Positions 41,115 through 51,094 of a stretch of DNA of 64,000 bases are shown one piece after another (positions within the stretch are counted from its first letter, which is position 1; each line of letters begins with the position of its first letter). The stretch spans positions 1,862-65,861 of the forward strand of contig NZ_KQ948765.1 in NCBI RefSeq assembly GCF_001514205.1, written 5' to 3'. The notes below the pieces were generated by a model. The model made no database searches, was not told the origin of the DNA, and saw only the letters and a program-made list of their open reading frames with translations. The DNA comes from Streptomyces griseoruber. Lineage in GTDB: Bacteria > Actinomycetota > Actinomycetes > Streptomycetales > Streptomycetaceae. Position numbers and translations under genes: made by a program.

Positions 41115-42116
41115 TCACCCCCCGCGGTCGGGGTCCCTCGGCTGCCGGCCGGGCGGTGCCTCGCCCGCCGTGAGGTGTTCCAGAACCTCCACCAGTTCCT
41201 GGCAGGCGCGCTCCACGGAACGCCGGGTGTTGCGCTGTTCCATGATCACGGCCGAGAGCAGCAGGGCGGTGAGGGCCATCGTCCCGTTGAAGGCCTGGAG
41301 TTTGATCATCACCTCGATCCGGCTGAGGCGGGCGAACGGCCCGATCCGGTCCGTGGCGGCGATCGTCGCCATGACGGAGGTGAACAGCGCGCACAGCATG
41401 CTGCCGGCCAGCAGGAAGCGCAGGGCCGCCCAGATCAGCAGCGGATAGACCAGGAAGAGCAGGCTGACCGTGCTCCGGGTGGCCAGCGGGACGAGGGCGA
41501 GGCAGATCACCGCGAGGCCCGCGGCCTCCTTCCAGCGGGACAGGAGCAGGGGGCGGCGCGCCGTGCGCAACAGGAGCAGGACGGGCGTGACGATCAGGAC
41601 GCCCATCGCGTCCCCCACCCACCAGCCCAGCCAGACCGGCCAGAAGGACTCCGCGGCGATCTTGCCGGTGAGGATCAGCAGGCCCACGCCGACGCTCGCG
41701 CTCAGCAGCATCGAGGTGAGCGCCGCCAGGAAGACCAGGGCGAGGCCGTCGCGTAATCGGGCGAGGTCGGTGCGGAAGCCGACCTTGCGCAGCAGGAGGT
41801 AGGCGCAGACGGGGGCGGCGGTGTTGCCCACCACGTTGACCAGGGCGACGGGCCGCAGGGTGGTGATCGACAGGATGACGAGGAGGACACCGAGGGCGAT
41901 GCCCAGCCAGGCGCGCAGGCCGAGGATCAGCAGGGAGGCGACCGCGACGCCGGTGGGCGGCCAGATGGGGGTGAACACGGCTCCTTCGACGACGAGCCGG
42001 CGGATGAGTCCCAGCCGTCCGGCCCCGTAGTAGCAGACGGCGACGGCGAGCGTCTGGACGGCGAAGACCACCGTCCGGCGCAGCTCGAGGTCCCGGATGC
42101 CCACCACAGCAGCCAT
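41115..42116 (-). CDS. MASE1-domain integral membrane sensor
   Basis: A 333-residue membrane protein with about eight to nine helices across residues 12-290 and a short cytosolic tail. FTPIWPPTGVAVASLLILG and FWPVWLGWWVGDAMGVLIVTPVLL are characteristic of the MASE1 sensor domain. Most MASE1 domains are fused to a kinase, cyclase or phosphatase; here no output domain is attached. The gene upstream on the same strand, 51 bases away, encodes a SpoIIE phosphatase, so sensor and output may be split between two chains. Confidence 0.85.
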   Translation of the reverse strand: MAAVVGIRDLELRRTVVFAVQTLAVAVCYYGAGRLGLIRRLVVEGAVFTPIWPPTGVAVASLLILGLRAWLGIALGVLLVILSITTLRPVALVNVVGNTAAPVCAYLLLRKVGFRTDLARLRDGLALVFLAALTSMLLSASVGVGLLILTGKIAAESFWPVWLGWWVGDAMGVLIVTPVLLLLRTARRPLLLSRWKEAAGLAVICLALVPLATRSTVSLLFLVYPLLIWAALRFLLAGSMLCALFTSVMATIAATDRIGPFARLSRIEVMIKLQAFNGTMALTALLLSAVIMEQRNTRRSVERACQELVEVLEHLTAGEAPPGRQPRDPDRGG

Positions 42117-42167
42117 CAGACACCGTCCCGGCGCGGTCGGCGAGGTGAGGACCCTGCCGCCGGGGCC

Positions 42168-43013
42168 CTATGACTGCATCCGGGGTACGTCCGCGAGGAG
42201 TCCGTCGTGGCCGACCACCAGGACCGCCGCGTCGTCCTCGTGCCCGGAGCGTTCGGCACCCCTGATCACGGCGGCGGCGAGCGAACCGGCCTCCATGCCC
42301 GCCACGGCGGCGATGCCCGCGAGGCGGACGACCTGGTCGAGGCCCTCCTCGACGCTGAGCCGGGGGCCCTCGACGACACCGTCCGTGAGCAGGACGAACA
42401 ACCCGCCCCTGGTGAGCCGGTAGCGGGTGACCGGGTAGTCGATGCCCGCGACGACACCGAGGGGCGGGCCACCCTCGTCCTGGGCTGTGCCGGACTTGCC
42501 GTCCGCGGTGGCCCAGACGCAGGGGACGTGTCCGGCCCGGGCGCTCTCCAGGACCCCGCTGGCCGGGTCGAGCCGCATGAAGGTGCAGGTGGCGAAGAGA
42601 TCGCCGCCGAGGGAGAGCAGCAGGTCGTTGGTGCGGGCGAGGAGTTCGCCGGGCTCGCCGGTGACGGAGGCGAGCGCCCGCAGGCCGACCCGGACCTGCC
42701 CCATGAACGCGGTCGCCTCGATGTTGTGGCCCTGGACGTCGCCGATGGACAGGCCTATGCGGCCGTCGGGCAGGGTGAAGGCGTCGTACCAGTCGCCGCC
42801 GACGTTGAGGCCGGAGCAGGCGGGGGCGTACTGGACCGCGAGCCGGTACCCGGGGGCCACGGGGAGGTCCCGGGGCAGCATGCCGCGCTGGAGGGCGAGC
42901 GCCAGTTCGACACGGGAGCGTTGCAGTTCCGCGCGCTCCCGCGCCTGGGCGGTCAGCGACCCGAGCCTGGCCAGCAGCTCGTCGCCTTCGTCCGGGGGGC
43001 GCTTGCGGGACAT
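42168..43013 (-). CDS. SpoIIE-type protein phosphatase
   Basis: A 281-residue stand-alone phosphatase with a short N-terminal coiled coil (LLARLGSLTAQARERAELQRSRVELA) and a full SpoIIE domain: GLNVGGDWYDAF, SIGDVQGHNIEA (His-Asn in place of His-Gly), LLTDGVVEGP and HEDDAAVLVV. Coils before SpoIIE domains transmit signals in RsbU proteins. With the MASE1 membrane protein directly downstream it probably forms a two-gene membrane signalling unit acting on a STAS antagonist. ATG 43013 follows CCGGAG. Confidence 0.9.
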   Translation of the reverse strand: MSRKRPPDEGDELLARLGSLTAQARERAELQRSRVELALALQRGMLPRDLPVAPGYRLAVQYAPACSGLNVGGDWYDAFTLPDGRIGLSIGDVQGHNIEATAFMGQVRVGLRALASVTGEPGELLARTNDLLLSLGGDLFATCTFMRLDPASGVLESARAGHVPCVWATADGKSGTAQDEGGPPLGVVAGIDYPVTRYRLTRGGLFVLLTDGVVEGPRLSVEEGLDQVVRLAGIAAVAGMEAGSLAAAVIRGAERSGHEDDAAVLVVGHDGLLADVPRMQS

Positions 43014-43367
43014 CGATCACTCCGGGGCAAATCTGGCATTTTGCGTGTACAGGATCATATTCGGCCGCAGGAGGTCCGGCGCCACGGGAGCGCCCGCCCG
43101 CGCCCCCCGCACCCCCACACACGCTCCGCAACCCGCCACCCCCGAAGGCCGACACCCGGCGGCGCACGCCGAACGCTCCGGTGCCACAGCACGGCCCGCC
43201 CCGACAACGGCCCCAGCACGTCAACTCCGTCGCACATCCGCCATGGTGATGAGATGTCAGATAAATACGGTGCGCAGCCGTCCGTCCTCCGTGGGCCCGA
43301 TGCCCGATTTCCCGGAAACCCGAACAATCGTCCCTGTCACGGCCGTTCGACCGGGAGGGGACGAACC
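43014..43367. other. Intergenic stretch, 354 bases, divergent promoters
   Basis: No gene is supported here. The left 50 bases are AT-richer (around 43030-43065) and probably carry the phosphatase promoter. The middle is C-rich without structure. ATAAATACGGT near 43262 offers a TACGGT -10 element for the serine hydrolase gene, and GGGAGGGG at 43352-43359 is its ribosome site. Confidence 0.5.
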
Positions 43368-44753
43368 ATGCGCGTCATACGGCTCATCGGGGCCGTTCTG
43401 GGAACCACGCTGGTGGTGGGCACCGGGGTGCAGTCGGCATCCGCCGACACCGCCGGGGGTGTACGGCTGCCGGCGAAGAAGCTGGACCGGGCCGCGCTGC
43501 GGGCCAGTCCGGACGACGTCCGCGAGGCGGGGATGTACGGCGTGTACTCGTCGGTACGCGACGGTGCTCCGGCCTGGACCGGCGCCGCCGGTGTGGCCGA
43601 CGTGGACACGGGCCGCCCGGTGCGACCCGGCATGCGGCACCGGATCGGCAGCGTCACCAAGAGCTTCACCGCCGTCGCCGTGCTCCAGCAGGTGGAACGG
43701 GGGCGGATCGCCCTCGACGCGCCGATCGGCGACTACGTCCCGGACCTGGTCCCCGGGAAACGGGGCCGCACCGTCACGGTCCGCATGCTCCTGAACCACA
43801 CCAGCGGCATCGGCGACTACATGCCGGGCGCCTTCCCGTCGCCGGCGCAGAACTCCACCTCGAGCATCGACGAGGGGCGCTTCCGCCGCATCCCGGCCCG
43901 GGAACTGGTGCGCCTCGGCCTCGCCGACCCCGCGACCGGCCGGCCCGGTGCGGCATGGTCGTACTCCAACACCAACTACGTGCTCGCGGGACTGCTCCTG
44001 GAACGGGTCACCGGCCAGGACGCGGGGACGTACCTCACCCGCAACGTCATCGACCGGGTGGGGCTGCGCCACACCGTCTATCCGCGCGGCCCCTACATCT
44101 CGGGACCGCACGCCAAGATGTACGAGGCCTACTTCGGTGTGATCGACCCGCCCCGCGACTACAGCGTCTACGACATGTCCTGGGGCAGCACGGCGGGCGC
44201 GCTGATCTCCACCACCGACGACCTGAACACCTTCTACCGCGCCCTGCTCGGCGGCCGGCTCCTCGGGCGAGCCGCGCTCACGGAGATGCTGCGCACCGTG
44301 CCGGGCAGTGACGGCCTCGGCCACGGCCTCGGGATCGACTCCGTCGACCTGCCGGACTGCGGGCGTTTCTGGGGGCACGACGGCTCGGTGTTCGGCGCCG
44401 GGACGATCGCCCTGTCCAGCCGGGACGGCAGGCGCCAGCTCGCCCTCGGGTGGAACCTGACGAAGTACCAGCGGCTCGGCGAGGACGGAACCGTCGAACC
44501 CAGCGACATCGACGCCGCTCTCTTCGAGCACATCACCCGGGCACTCTGCCCGACGCCGCGCCGGCCTTCGGCGAAGACCGGGAGCGGGGCCGGGGCAGGG
44601 GCAGGGGTTGGGGCCGAGGGTGGGGCCGCCGCCGAGGCCGCCACCGACGGCGACACCGACGGCCACGCCGACGCAGACGCCCGGAAGGTGATCCCCACCG
44701 GGCTGCTCGGCGTAGGCCTCCCCCCGAAGGATGCGATGGTCAGGGCACGTTGA
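43368..44753 (+). CDS. Secreted serine hydrolase, beta-lactamase / D-Ala-D-Ala carboxypeptidase class
   Basis: A 461-residue class C beta-lactamase-like protein. A signal peptide (RVIRLIGAVLGTTLVVGTGVQSASA) is followed by the catalytic SVTK (Ser95, Lys98), YSNTNY (Tyr199) and WGHDGSVFGAG (HxG motif). These are the three marks of penicillin-binding-type serine hydrolases. The C-terminal 75 residues are low complexity: a Gly/Ala-rich run, then Asp/Thr/His repeats (ATDGDTDGHADADARK) and a final hydrophobic patch, possibly a wall or surface linker. The ATG follows GGGAGGGG. Confidence 0.9.
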   Translation: MRVIRLIGAVLGTTLVVGTGVQSASADTAGGVRLPAKKLDRAALRASPDDVREAGMYGVYSSVRDGAPAWTGAAGVADVDTGRPVRPGMRHRIGSVTKSFTAVAVLQQVERGRIALDAPIGDYVPDLVPGKRGRTVTVRMLLNHTSGIGDYMPGAFPSPAQNSTSSIDEGRFRRIPARELVRLGLADPATGRPGAAWSYSNTNYVLAGLLLERVTGQDAGTYLTRNVIDRVGLRHTVYPRGPYISGPHAKMYEAYFGVIDPPRDYSVYDMSWGSTAGALISTTDDLNTFYRALLGGRLLGRAALTEMLRTVPGSDGLGHGLGIDSVDLPDCGRFWGHDGSVFGAGTIALSSRDGRRQLALGWNLTKYQRLGEDGTVEPSDIDAALFEHITRALCPTPRRPSAKTGSGAGAGAGVGAEGGAAAEAATDGDTDGHADADARKVIPTGLLGVGLPPKDAMVRAR

Positions 44754-44815
44754 CGACACCGGCCACAGAGGCGCCGGCGTTGGAGCGCCCCCTGGCCACC
44801 TCGGCTCCGGTGCCG

Positions 44816-46456
<1,641 letters not shown>

Positions 46457-46563
46457 GTGCCCGCTCCTCCATGTCGGTTGACCATTTGGCTTGCGGTTCC
46501 ATCTTCCCCCGCCGCGGTGATCACCCGCGACGTGAGTCCACGGGGAGTCGCGGCGCCGCCGCC

Positions 46564-46604
46564 TTGACCTCGACCGGACTTGAGGTTCTAGCGTCGGTGC
46601 CATG
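46564..46604 (+). promoter_or_regulatory. Promoter of leaderless PPOX gene
   Basis: TTGACC (46564-46569) and TAGCGT (46589-46594) with a 19-base spacer lie 7 bases before the ATG at 46602, with no ribosome site. This fits a leaderless Streptomyces transcript. Confidence 0.6.
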
Positions 46605-47042
46605 CCACCCACACACGCCTTCACCCCGGCGGAACGCGCCTACCTGGCCGCCCAGCCACTGGCCCGCCTCGCGACCACCGGACCGGACGGCGGCCCCCAG
46701 GTGCGCCCGGTCGGCTTCGTCGTGAACGAGGACGACACGATCGACATCGGCGGCCCCGCGCTCTCCCGCAGCCAGAAGTACCGCAACGCCCAGGCCCGTC
46801 CCGAGGTCTCCCTGGTGATCGACGACATGGCACCGGCCGACGACCCGGTCGCGGCCGGCTGGGGCCGGGGCGTGGAGATCCGTGGGCGTGCCGAGGTGCT
46901 CACGCTCGACGCCCCGCCCATGGCTCCCGACTTCTTCAGCGCCGAGGTGATCCGGATCCACCCGCGCCGGATCATCAGCTGGCACCTCGAACCGGACGAC
47001 GGCCGCGCCCGCGCCCGGAACGTGGATCGCTTTTCGCGTTGA
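46602..47042 (+). CDS. PPOX-class F420-dependent oxidoreductase
   Basis: A 146-residue split beta-barrel flavin/F420-binding protein: [30 protein letters not shown], then [23 protein letters not shown], and the closing [17 protein letters not shown]. These match the pyridoxamine-phosphate-oxidase-like group using coenzyme F420 in actinobacteria. The substrate is unknown. It is divergent from pgm and probably leaderless. Confidence 0.9.
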   Translation: MPPTHAFTPAERAYLAAQPLARLATTGPDGGPQVRPVGFVVNEDDTIDIGGPALSRSQKYRNAQARPEVSLVIDDMAPADDPVAAGWGRGVEIRGRAEVLTLDAPPMAPDFFSAEVIRIHPRRIISWHLEPDDGRARARNVDRFSR

Positions 47043-47118
47043 GTATCCGTACTCAGGCGCCGGGCCCCCGCCACCCGCGAGACTGGGAGCGGATCATCAC
47101 CCGTCGAGAGGCCGACCC

Positions 47119-47784
47119 GTGTTCAGTCGCACCGTCATCGCCCTGACCCCGTTCTTCGGGCGGCTCACCGTCACGAGTGAGATCAAGATGCGGCTGCCCG
47201 AGGGGAGCATCTTCGTCGCCAACCACGACTCCCTGGCCGACCCGGCGGTCGTGATGGCCGCGCTGCGCAGCTTCGACCTGAAGCCGGTGGTGCTGGCGAC
47301 GGCGGGCCTGTGGCGGATCCCGCTGCTCGGCAAGGCGCTCAGCCGCGAGGGGCACATCCCGGTCCACCGGGGGACGGCGCACGCCGCCCTCGCGCTCGAC
47401 GCGGCCGCGGAGGCCCTGGCCGGCGGCCGCCATGTGCTCCTCTACGGCGAGGGCGGCCTGCCCCGCCGCAGGGACGCGGCCCCCACTCCTCCGGAGCCCT
47501 TCCGCACCGGCCTGGCCCGGCTGGCCCGCACGACCGGCGCGATGGTGGTCCCGATCGGCCACGCCGGAGCCCGCCGTATCGCCTCGGGCTCCCCCACGAA
47601 GCAACTCGCCGGCACCCTGACGGCCCCGATCCGCCGCCCGCGCTGCCATGTACACGTCGGCGCCCCGATCCGTCTCCCCGCCGAAACCGACCGGGGCACG
47701 AGAGCGGCCCACCAGGCGGTGACGGCAGCCTGGCGTACGGCGGTCAGGGCAGCTGGTGAGCCGGCACTCACGGGCTCACACTGA
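47119..47784 (+). CDS. Lysophospholipid acyltransferase family protein (PlsC-like)
   Basis: A 221-residue 1-acyl-glycerol-phosphate acyltransferase-like protein. The catalytic motif is VANHDSLADPAV (HxxxxD). The PlsC motif FPEGTR appears as LYGEGGLPRR, and ATAGLWRIPLLGKALSREGHIPVHRG is also typical. It should act at the inner membrane face in lipid or lipid-conjugate assembly. GTG 47119 has GAGAGG 8 bases upstream. A perfect hairpin follows the stop. Confidence 0.88.
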   Translation: MFSRTVIALTPFFGRLTVTSEIKMRLPEGSIFVANHDSLADPAVVMAALRSFDLKPVVLATAGLWRIPLLGKALSREGHIPVHRGTAHAALALDAAAEALAGGRHVLLYGEGGLPRRRDAAPTPPEPFRTGLARLARTTGAMVVPIGHAGARRIASGSPTKQLAGTLTAPIRRPRCHVHVGAPIRLPAETDRGTRAAHQAVTAAWRTAVRAAGEPALTGSH

Positions 47785-47786
47785 CC

Positions 47787-47815
47787 GGTGGCGGGGCGTT
47801 GCCCCGCCACCGGGG
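47787..47815. terminator. Convergent hairpin terminator
   Basis: CCGGTGGCGGGGC (47787-47799) pairs perfectly with GCCCCGCCACCGG (47803-47815) over a 3-base loop, between the convergent acyltransferase and LacI genes. It probably ends transcription from both sides. Confidence 0.8.
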
Positions 47816-47862
47816 GCGCGGGGAACTGCGCGACCAACCCCGACGCACCCGCACCCCGAAAA

Positions 47863-48918
47863 CTACCGAGCCCCCGACGGCGGAGCCGTACTCTCCCGCA
47901 CCACCAACCGGGTAGGCACCAACGTCGTCCCCCTCGCCCCATCGTCCGGATTGCGCATCTTGCGCAACACGGCCCGCACACACAACCGCCCCACCTCCGC
48001 GAAATCCTGATGCACGGTGGTGAGCGGCGGCATGAAGGACCCCGCCTCGGGAATGTCGTCGAACCCGATGACACTGACGTCCTCGGGCACCCGCCGCCCC
48101 CGCTCCTGGAGCGCCCGCAGCAGCCCCAGCGCCATCTGGTCGTTGGCGACGAACACCGCCGTACAGTCCTCGCGCGCGGCGAGCTCGATACCGGCCCGGT
48201 ACCCCGACTCCGCCGACCAGTCCCCCCGGATCAGCGGCGGAGCCGTACATCCCGCCTCGGTCAGCGCGGCCCGCCACGCGTCGGTGCGCCGCTGCGCGGC
48301 GAAGGAGTCCGCGGGTCCGCCCAGGTGCCACACCGTCCGGTGCCCGAGGCCGAGCAGATGCCGCACGGCGGTCCGGCTGCCGCCCGCCTGGTCGGTGTCG
48401 ACGACCGTGTAGTGCTCGCCCGCGTCGGAGTCGACCACCAGCACCTGCACATACGGCGGCAGCATGATCGTCGCCGCGTCCAGCAGATGCACCTCCATGA
48501 TGACGATCACCGCGTCCACGGCCAGTTCCTCGAGCCGGGTGAACGCGCCGCGCACCTCGTCCTGCGTGGGCAGCGCCACCGGCAGCAGCGTCACCGCGTA
48601 CCCCTCGGCGGCGGCCGAGTTGGCGATCGCCTCCAGCGTGCGGACGTTGCCCGTGGAGGACAGCGAGAAGGTGATCACACCGATGGTGCGGAACTCCCCG
48701 CGCTTGAGCGCGCGGGCCGCGCTGTTGGGCCGGTAGCCCAGTTCCTTCATCGCGGCGAGCACCTGCCGCCGTGTCTCCTCGTTCACACCGGCGTAACCGT
48801 TGGAGACCCGGGAGACGGTCTGCGACGAGACCCCCGCCAGGCGGGCCACATCGGCCATGGAGGCGGTGACCCGGCCTTGTCTCGGCGTCTTCGCCGGGGT
48901 TCTTTCAGCCATCTCCAT
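47863..48918 (-). CDS. LacI-family repressor of the sugar-uptake operon
   Basis: A 351-residue LacI repressor. The helix-turn-helix is ASMADVARLAGVSSQTVSRVSNGYAGVNEETRRQV (residues 19-54), the hinge helix NSAARALKRGEF and then a sugar-binding core (FSLSSTGNVRTLEAIA, VIVIMEVHLLD, VSVIGFDDIPEAGSF). It faces the ABC transporter operon. Two 16-bp palindromes in the gap are its obvious operators. It resembles the galactan-type regulator (GanR) of other Streptomyces by context, though I cannot confirm orthology. Confidence 0.92.
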   Translation of the reverse strand: MEMAERTPAKTPRQGRVTASMADVARLAGVSSQTVSRVSNGYAGVNEETRRQVLAAMKELGYRPNSAARALKRGEFRTIGVITFSLSSTGNVRTLEAIANSAAAEGYAVTLLPVALPTQDEVRGAFTRLEELAVDAVIVIMEVHLLDAATIMLPPYVQVLVVDSDAGEHYTVVDTDQAGGSRTAVRHLLGLGHRTVWHLGGPADSFAAQRRTDAWRAALTEAGCTAPPLIRGDWSAESGYRAGIELAAREDCTAVFVANDQMALGLLRALQERGRRVPEDVSVIGFDDIPEAGSFMPPLTTVHQDFAEVGRLCVRAVLRKMRNPDDGARGTTLVPTRLVVRESTAPPSGAR

Positions 48919-48971
48919 GGCGTCCCCGCCTCTCTGTCCGCACTGGTGTCACGGTCTCCCCCAAAGGACCC

Positions 48972-49001
48972 TTGACCATCGTAATCAGGGCAGTGTAGAC
49001 A
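48972..49001 (+). promoter_or_regulatory. Promoter of sugar-uptake operon
   Basis: TTGACC (48972-48977) and TAGACA (48996-49001) with an 18-base spacer form a good housekeeping promoter. The expected start of transcription, about 49008, lies right before the first operator, so bound repressor would block initiation. Confidence 0.65.
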
Positions 49002-49013
49002 TGCCGCCATCCA

Positions 49014-49029
49014 ATGTTTACGTAAACAT
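49014..49029. promoter_or_regulatory. LacI operator 1
   Basis: ATGTTTACGTAAACAT is a perfect 16-base palindrome with the central CG of LacI-family operators. It lies just after the operon promoter. Confidence 0.85.
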
Positions 49030-49058
49030 AACAGTCCGCCAGGGCTCTTGCGTGGCCG

Positions 49059-49074
49059 ATGTTTGCGTAAACAT
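49059..49074. promoter_or_regulatory. LacI operator 2
   Basis: ATGTTTGCGTAAACAT differs from operator 1 by one base and is flanked by G and C, extending the symmetry to 18 bases. Its centre is 45 bases from that of operator 1, about four helical turns, which would allow one repressor assembly to hold both. Confidence 0.85.
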
Positions 49075-49147
49075 CATGGGTTCCGGTGGGGCGGCCGGAA
49101 ACATCCGCACCACCGCTGGTTCCACCACCGCACGAGCGAGGAACGAC

Positions 49148-50074
49148 ATGACGACGCTGCAACCGCCGGCGGCCGCCGAGCCACGGCAGGCACCGCCTCC
49201 GGCGAGACGGGACCGACGCTCCTGGGCGGGGTGGGGTTTCATAGGTCCCTTCGTGGCCGTGTTCGCCCTGGTCTTCCTGGCTCCGATCGGCTACTCGATC
49301 TACCTGAGCCTCTTCCGTGACCAGCTCATCGGCGGCAACCACTTCGTCGGCCTGGACAACTACACGCAGGCCCTGAAGGACGACGCGTTCTGGGCGGCGG
49401 TCGGCCGGGTGGCGCTCTTCCTGGTGGTCCAGGTGCCGATCATGCTGGGCATCGCCCTGCTGGTGGCGCTGGCACTGGACAGCGGCCGGCTCTACGGCAA
49501 GAGCTTCTTCCGGATCACGATCTTCCTGCCGTACGCCGTGCCCGCCGTGGTCGCCACCCTGATGTGGGGCTTCATGTACGGCACCAAGTACGGCCTGGTG
49601 GGCGACATCAACTCCGCGTTCGGCGTCTCGCTGCCGGACCTGCTCTCCCCGGGCTGGGTGCTCGCCTCCATCGGCAACATCGTGACCTGGGAGTTCGTCG
49701 GGTACAACATGCTGATCTTCTACTCGGCGCTGCGGGTCATCCCGACCTCGCTGTACGAGGCGGCGGAGATCGACGGCGCCGGTCAGTGGCGGATCATCAG
49801 CTCGATCAAGCTGCCCGCGATCCGGGGCGCGGTCGTCATCGCGACGATCTTCTCGATCATCGGCAGCTTCCAGCTCTTCAACGAGCCGAGCATCCTGCGC
49901 CCCCTGGCGCTGAACTCCATCACCACGGACTACACACCGAACTTCTACACGTACTCGCTGTCCTTCAACGGCCAGCAGCACAACTACTCCGCGACGGTGG
50001 CCATCATCATGGGCGTCATCACGATGGTCGTCGCCTACGCCGTCCAGCTGCGCGGCATGCGCAAGGGAGCGTGA
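49148..50074 (+). CDS. ABC sugar transporter permease (MalF/UgpA type)
   Basis: A 308-residue inner-membrane permease with six hydrophobic helices after a Pro/Ala-rich N-terminus. The EAA loop is YEAAEIDGAGQWRIISSIKLPAIRG near residue 205, the contact for the ATPase. The MalF-like N-terminal region WAGWGFIGPFVAVFALVFLAPIGYSIYLS is typical of CUT1 sugar importers. ATG 49148 has GAGGA upstream. It is the first gene of the LacI-controlled operon; the second permease follows after 4 bases. Confidence 0.94.
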   Translation: MTTLQPPAAAEPRQAPPPARRDRRSWAGWGFIGPFVAVFALVFLAPIGYSIYLSLFRDQLIGGNHFVGLDNYTQALKDDAFWAAVGRVALFLVVQVPIMLGIALLVALALDSGRLYGKSFFRITIFLPYAVPAVVATLMWGFMYGTKYGLVGDINSAFGVSLPDLLSPGWVLASIGNIVTWEFVGYNMLIFYSALRVIPTSLYEAAEIDGAGQWRIISSIKLPAIRGAVVIATIFSIIGSFQLFNEPSILRPLALNSITTDYTPNFYTYSLSFNGQQHNYSATVAIIMGVITMVVAYAVQLRGMRKGA

Positions 50075-50078
50075 CCCG

Positions 50079-51002
50079 ATGAGCACCTCTGTCACCGCCT
50101 CCCCCGCGAAGAGCACCGCCCCCAAGCTGCGGACCCCCCGCAAGAAGCACACCCCGGGCAAGCCGAAGCGCAATGTGCTGCTGACGGTGCTGATGGGCCT
50201 GATGGTCCTCTACACCGTGGTGCCGCTGATCTGGCTGGTCATCAACTCCACCAAGACCCAGACGGGTCTGGCCGAGTCCAACGGGCTGTGGTTCGCCCAC
50301 GACTTCGCCCTGTGGGACAACGTCCGGGACACCTTCACCTACCACGACGGCATCTTCGGCCGCTGGCTCCTCAACACCCTGCTGTACGTGGTGCTCGGTG
50401 CGGGCGGCGCGACACTGCTGGCGGTGCTGGGCGGGTACGCGCTGGCGAAGTTCGACTTTCCCGGCAAGCGCGCGGTCTTCGCCGTGGTGATCGGCGCGGT
50501 GGCCGTGCCGGGTACGGCGCTGGCGGTGCCGACCTTCCTGATGTTCAGCAAGATGGGGCTGACCGACACCCCCTGGGCCGTGATCATCCCGTCGCTGGTG
50601 TCGCCGTTCGGCCTCTATCTGATGTGGGTGTTCGCCGCCGAGGCGATCCCGACCGAGCTGCTGGAGGCGGCCCGGATGGACGGGGCGAGCGAGGTGCGGA
50701 CCTTCTTCCGGGTCGCCCTGCCGCTGCTGGCGCCCGGGATCGTGACCGTGCTGCTGTTCACCACCGTCGCCACCTGGAACAACTACTTCCTCCCGCTGAT
50801 CATGCTCAAGGACCCGGACTGGTACCCGCTGACGCTGGGTCTGAGCGCCTGGAGCTCCCAGGCACAGACCATCGGCGGTGATGTGATCTTCAATCTGGTG
50901 ATCACCGGGTCCCTGCTCACGATCCTGCCCCTGATCGCCGCCTTCCTGTTCCTCCAGAAGTACTGGCAGTCCGGCCTCGCCGCCGGAAGTGTCAAGGAGT
51001 GA
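50079..51002 (+). CDS. ABC sugar transporter permease (MalG type)
   Basis: A 307-residue permease with a basic N-terminus (LRTPRKKHTPGKPKR) and six helices. The EAA loop LLEAARMDGASEVRTFFRVALPLLAPG is near residue 200. FLQKYWQSGLAAGSVKE is the usual MalG-type C-terminus. It pairs with the preceding permease. No ATPase gene lies in the operon, so a shared MsiK-type ATPase is likely, as for other Streptomyces CUT1 importers. Confidence 0.94.
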   Translation: MSTSVTASPAKSTAPKLRTPRKKHTPGKPKRNVLLTVLMGLMVLYTVVPLIWLVINSTKTQTGLAESNGLWFAHDFALWDNVRDTFTYHDGIFGRWLLNTLLYVVLGAGGATLLAVLGGYALAKFDFPGKRAVFAVVIGAVAVPGTALAVPTFLMFSKMGLTDTPWAVIIPSLVSPFGLYLMWVFAAEAIPTELLEAARMDGASEVRTFFRVALPLLAPGIVTVLLFTTVATWNNYFLPLIMLKDPDWYPLTLGLSAWSSQAQTIGGDVIFNLVITGSLLTILPLIAAFLFLQKYWQSGLAAGSVKE

Positions 51003-51094
51003 CGAGGGCCGCCCCCCCAAGCCCCACATGTGAGCAATACCGGCACCACCCCCACCCTCACCCGTCCCACCCACGAAGAAGTGGAAACACCCTC

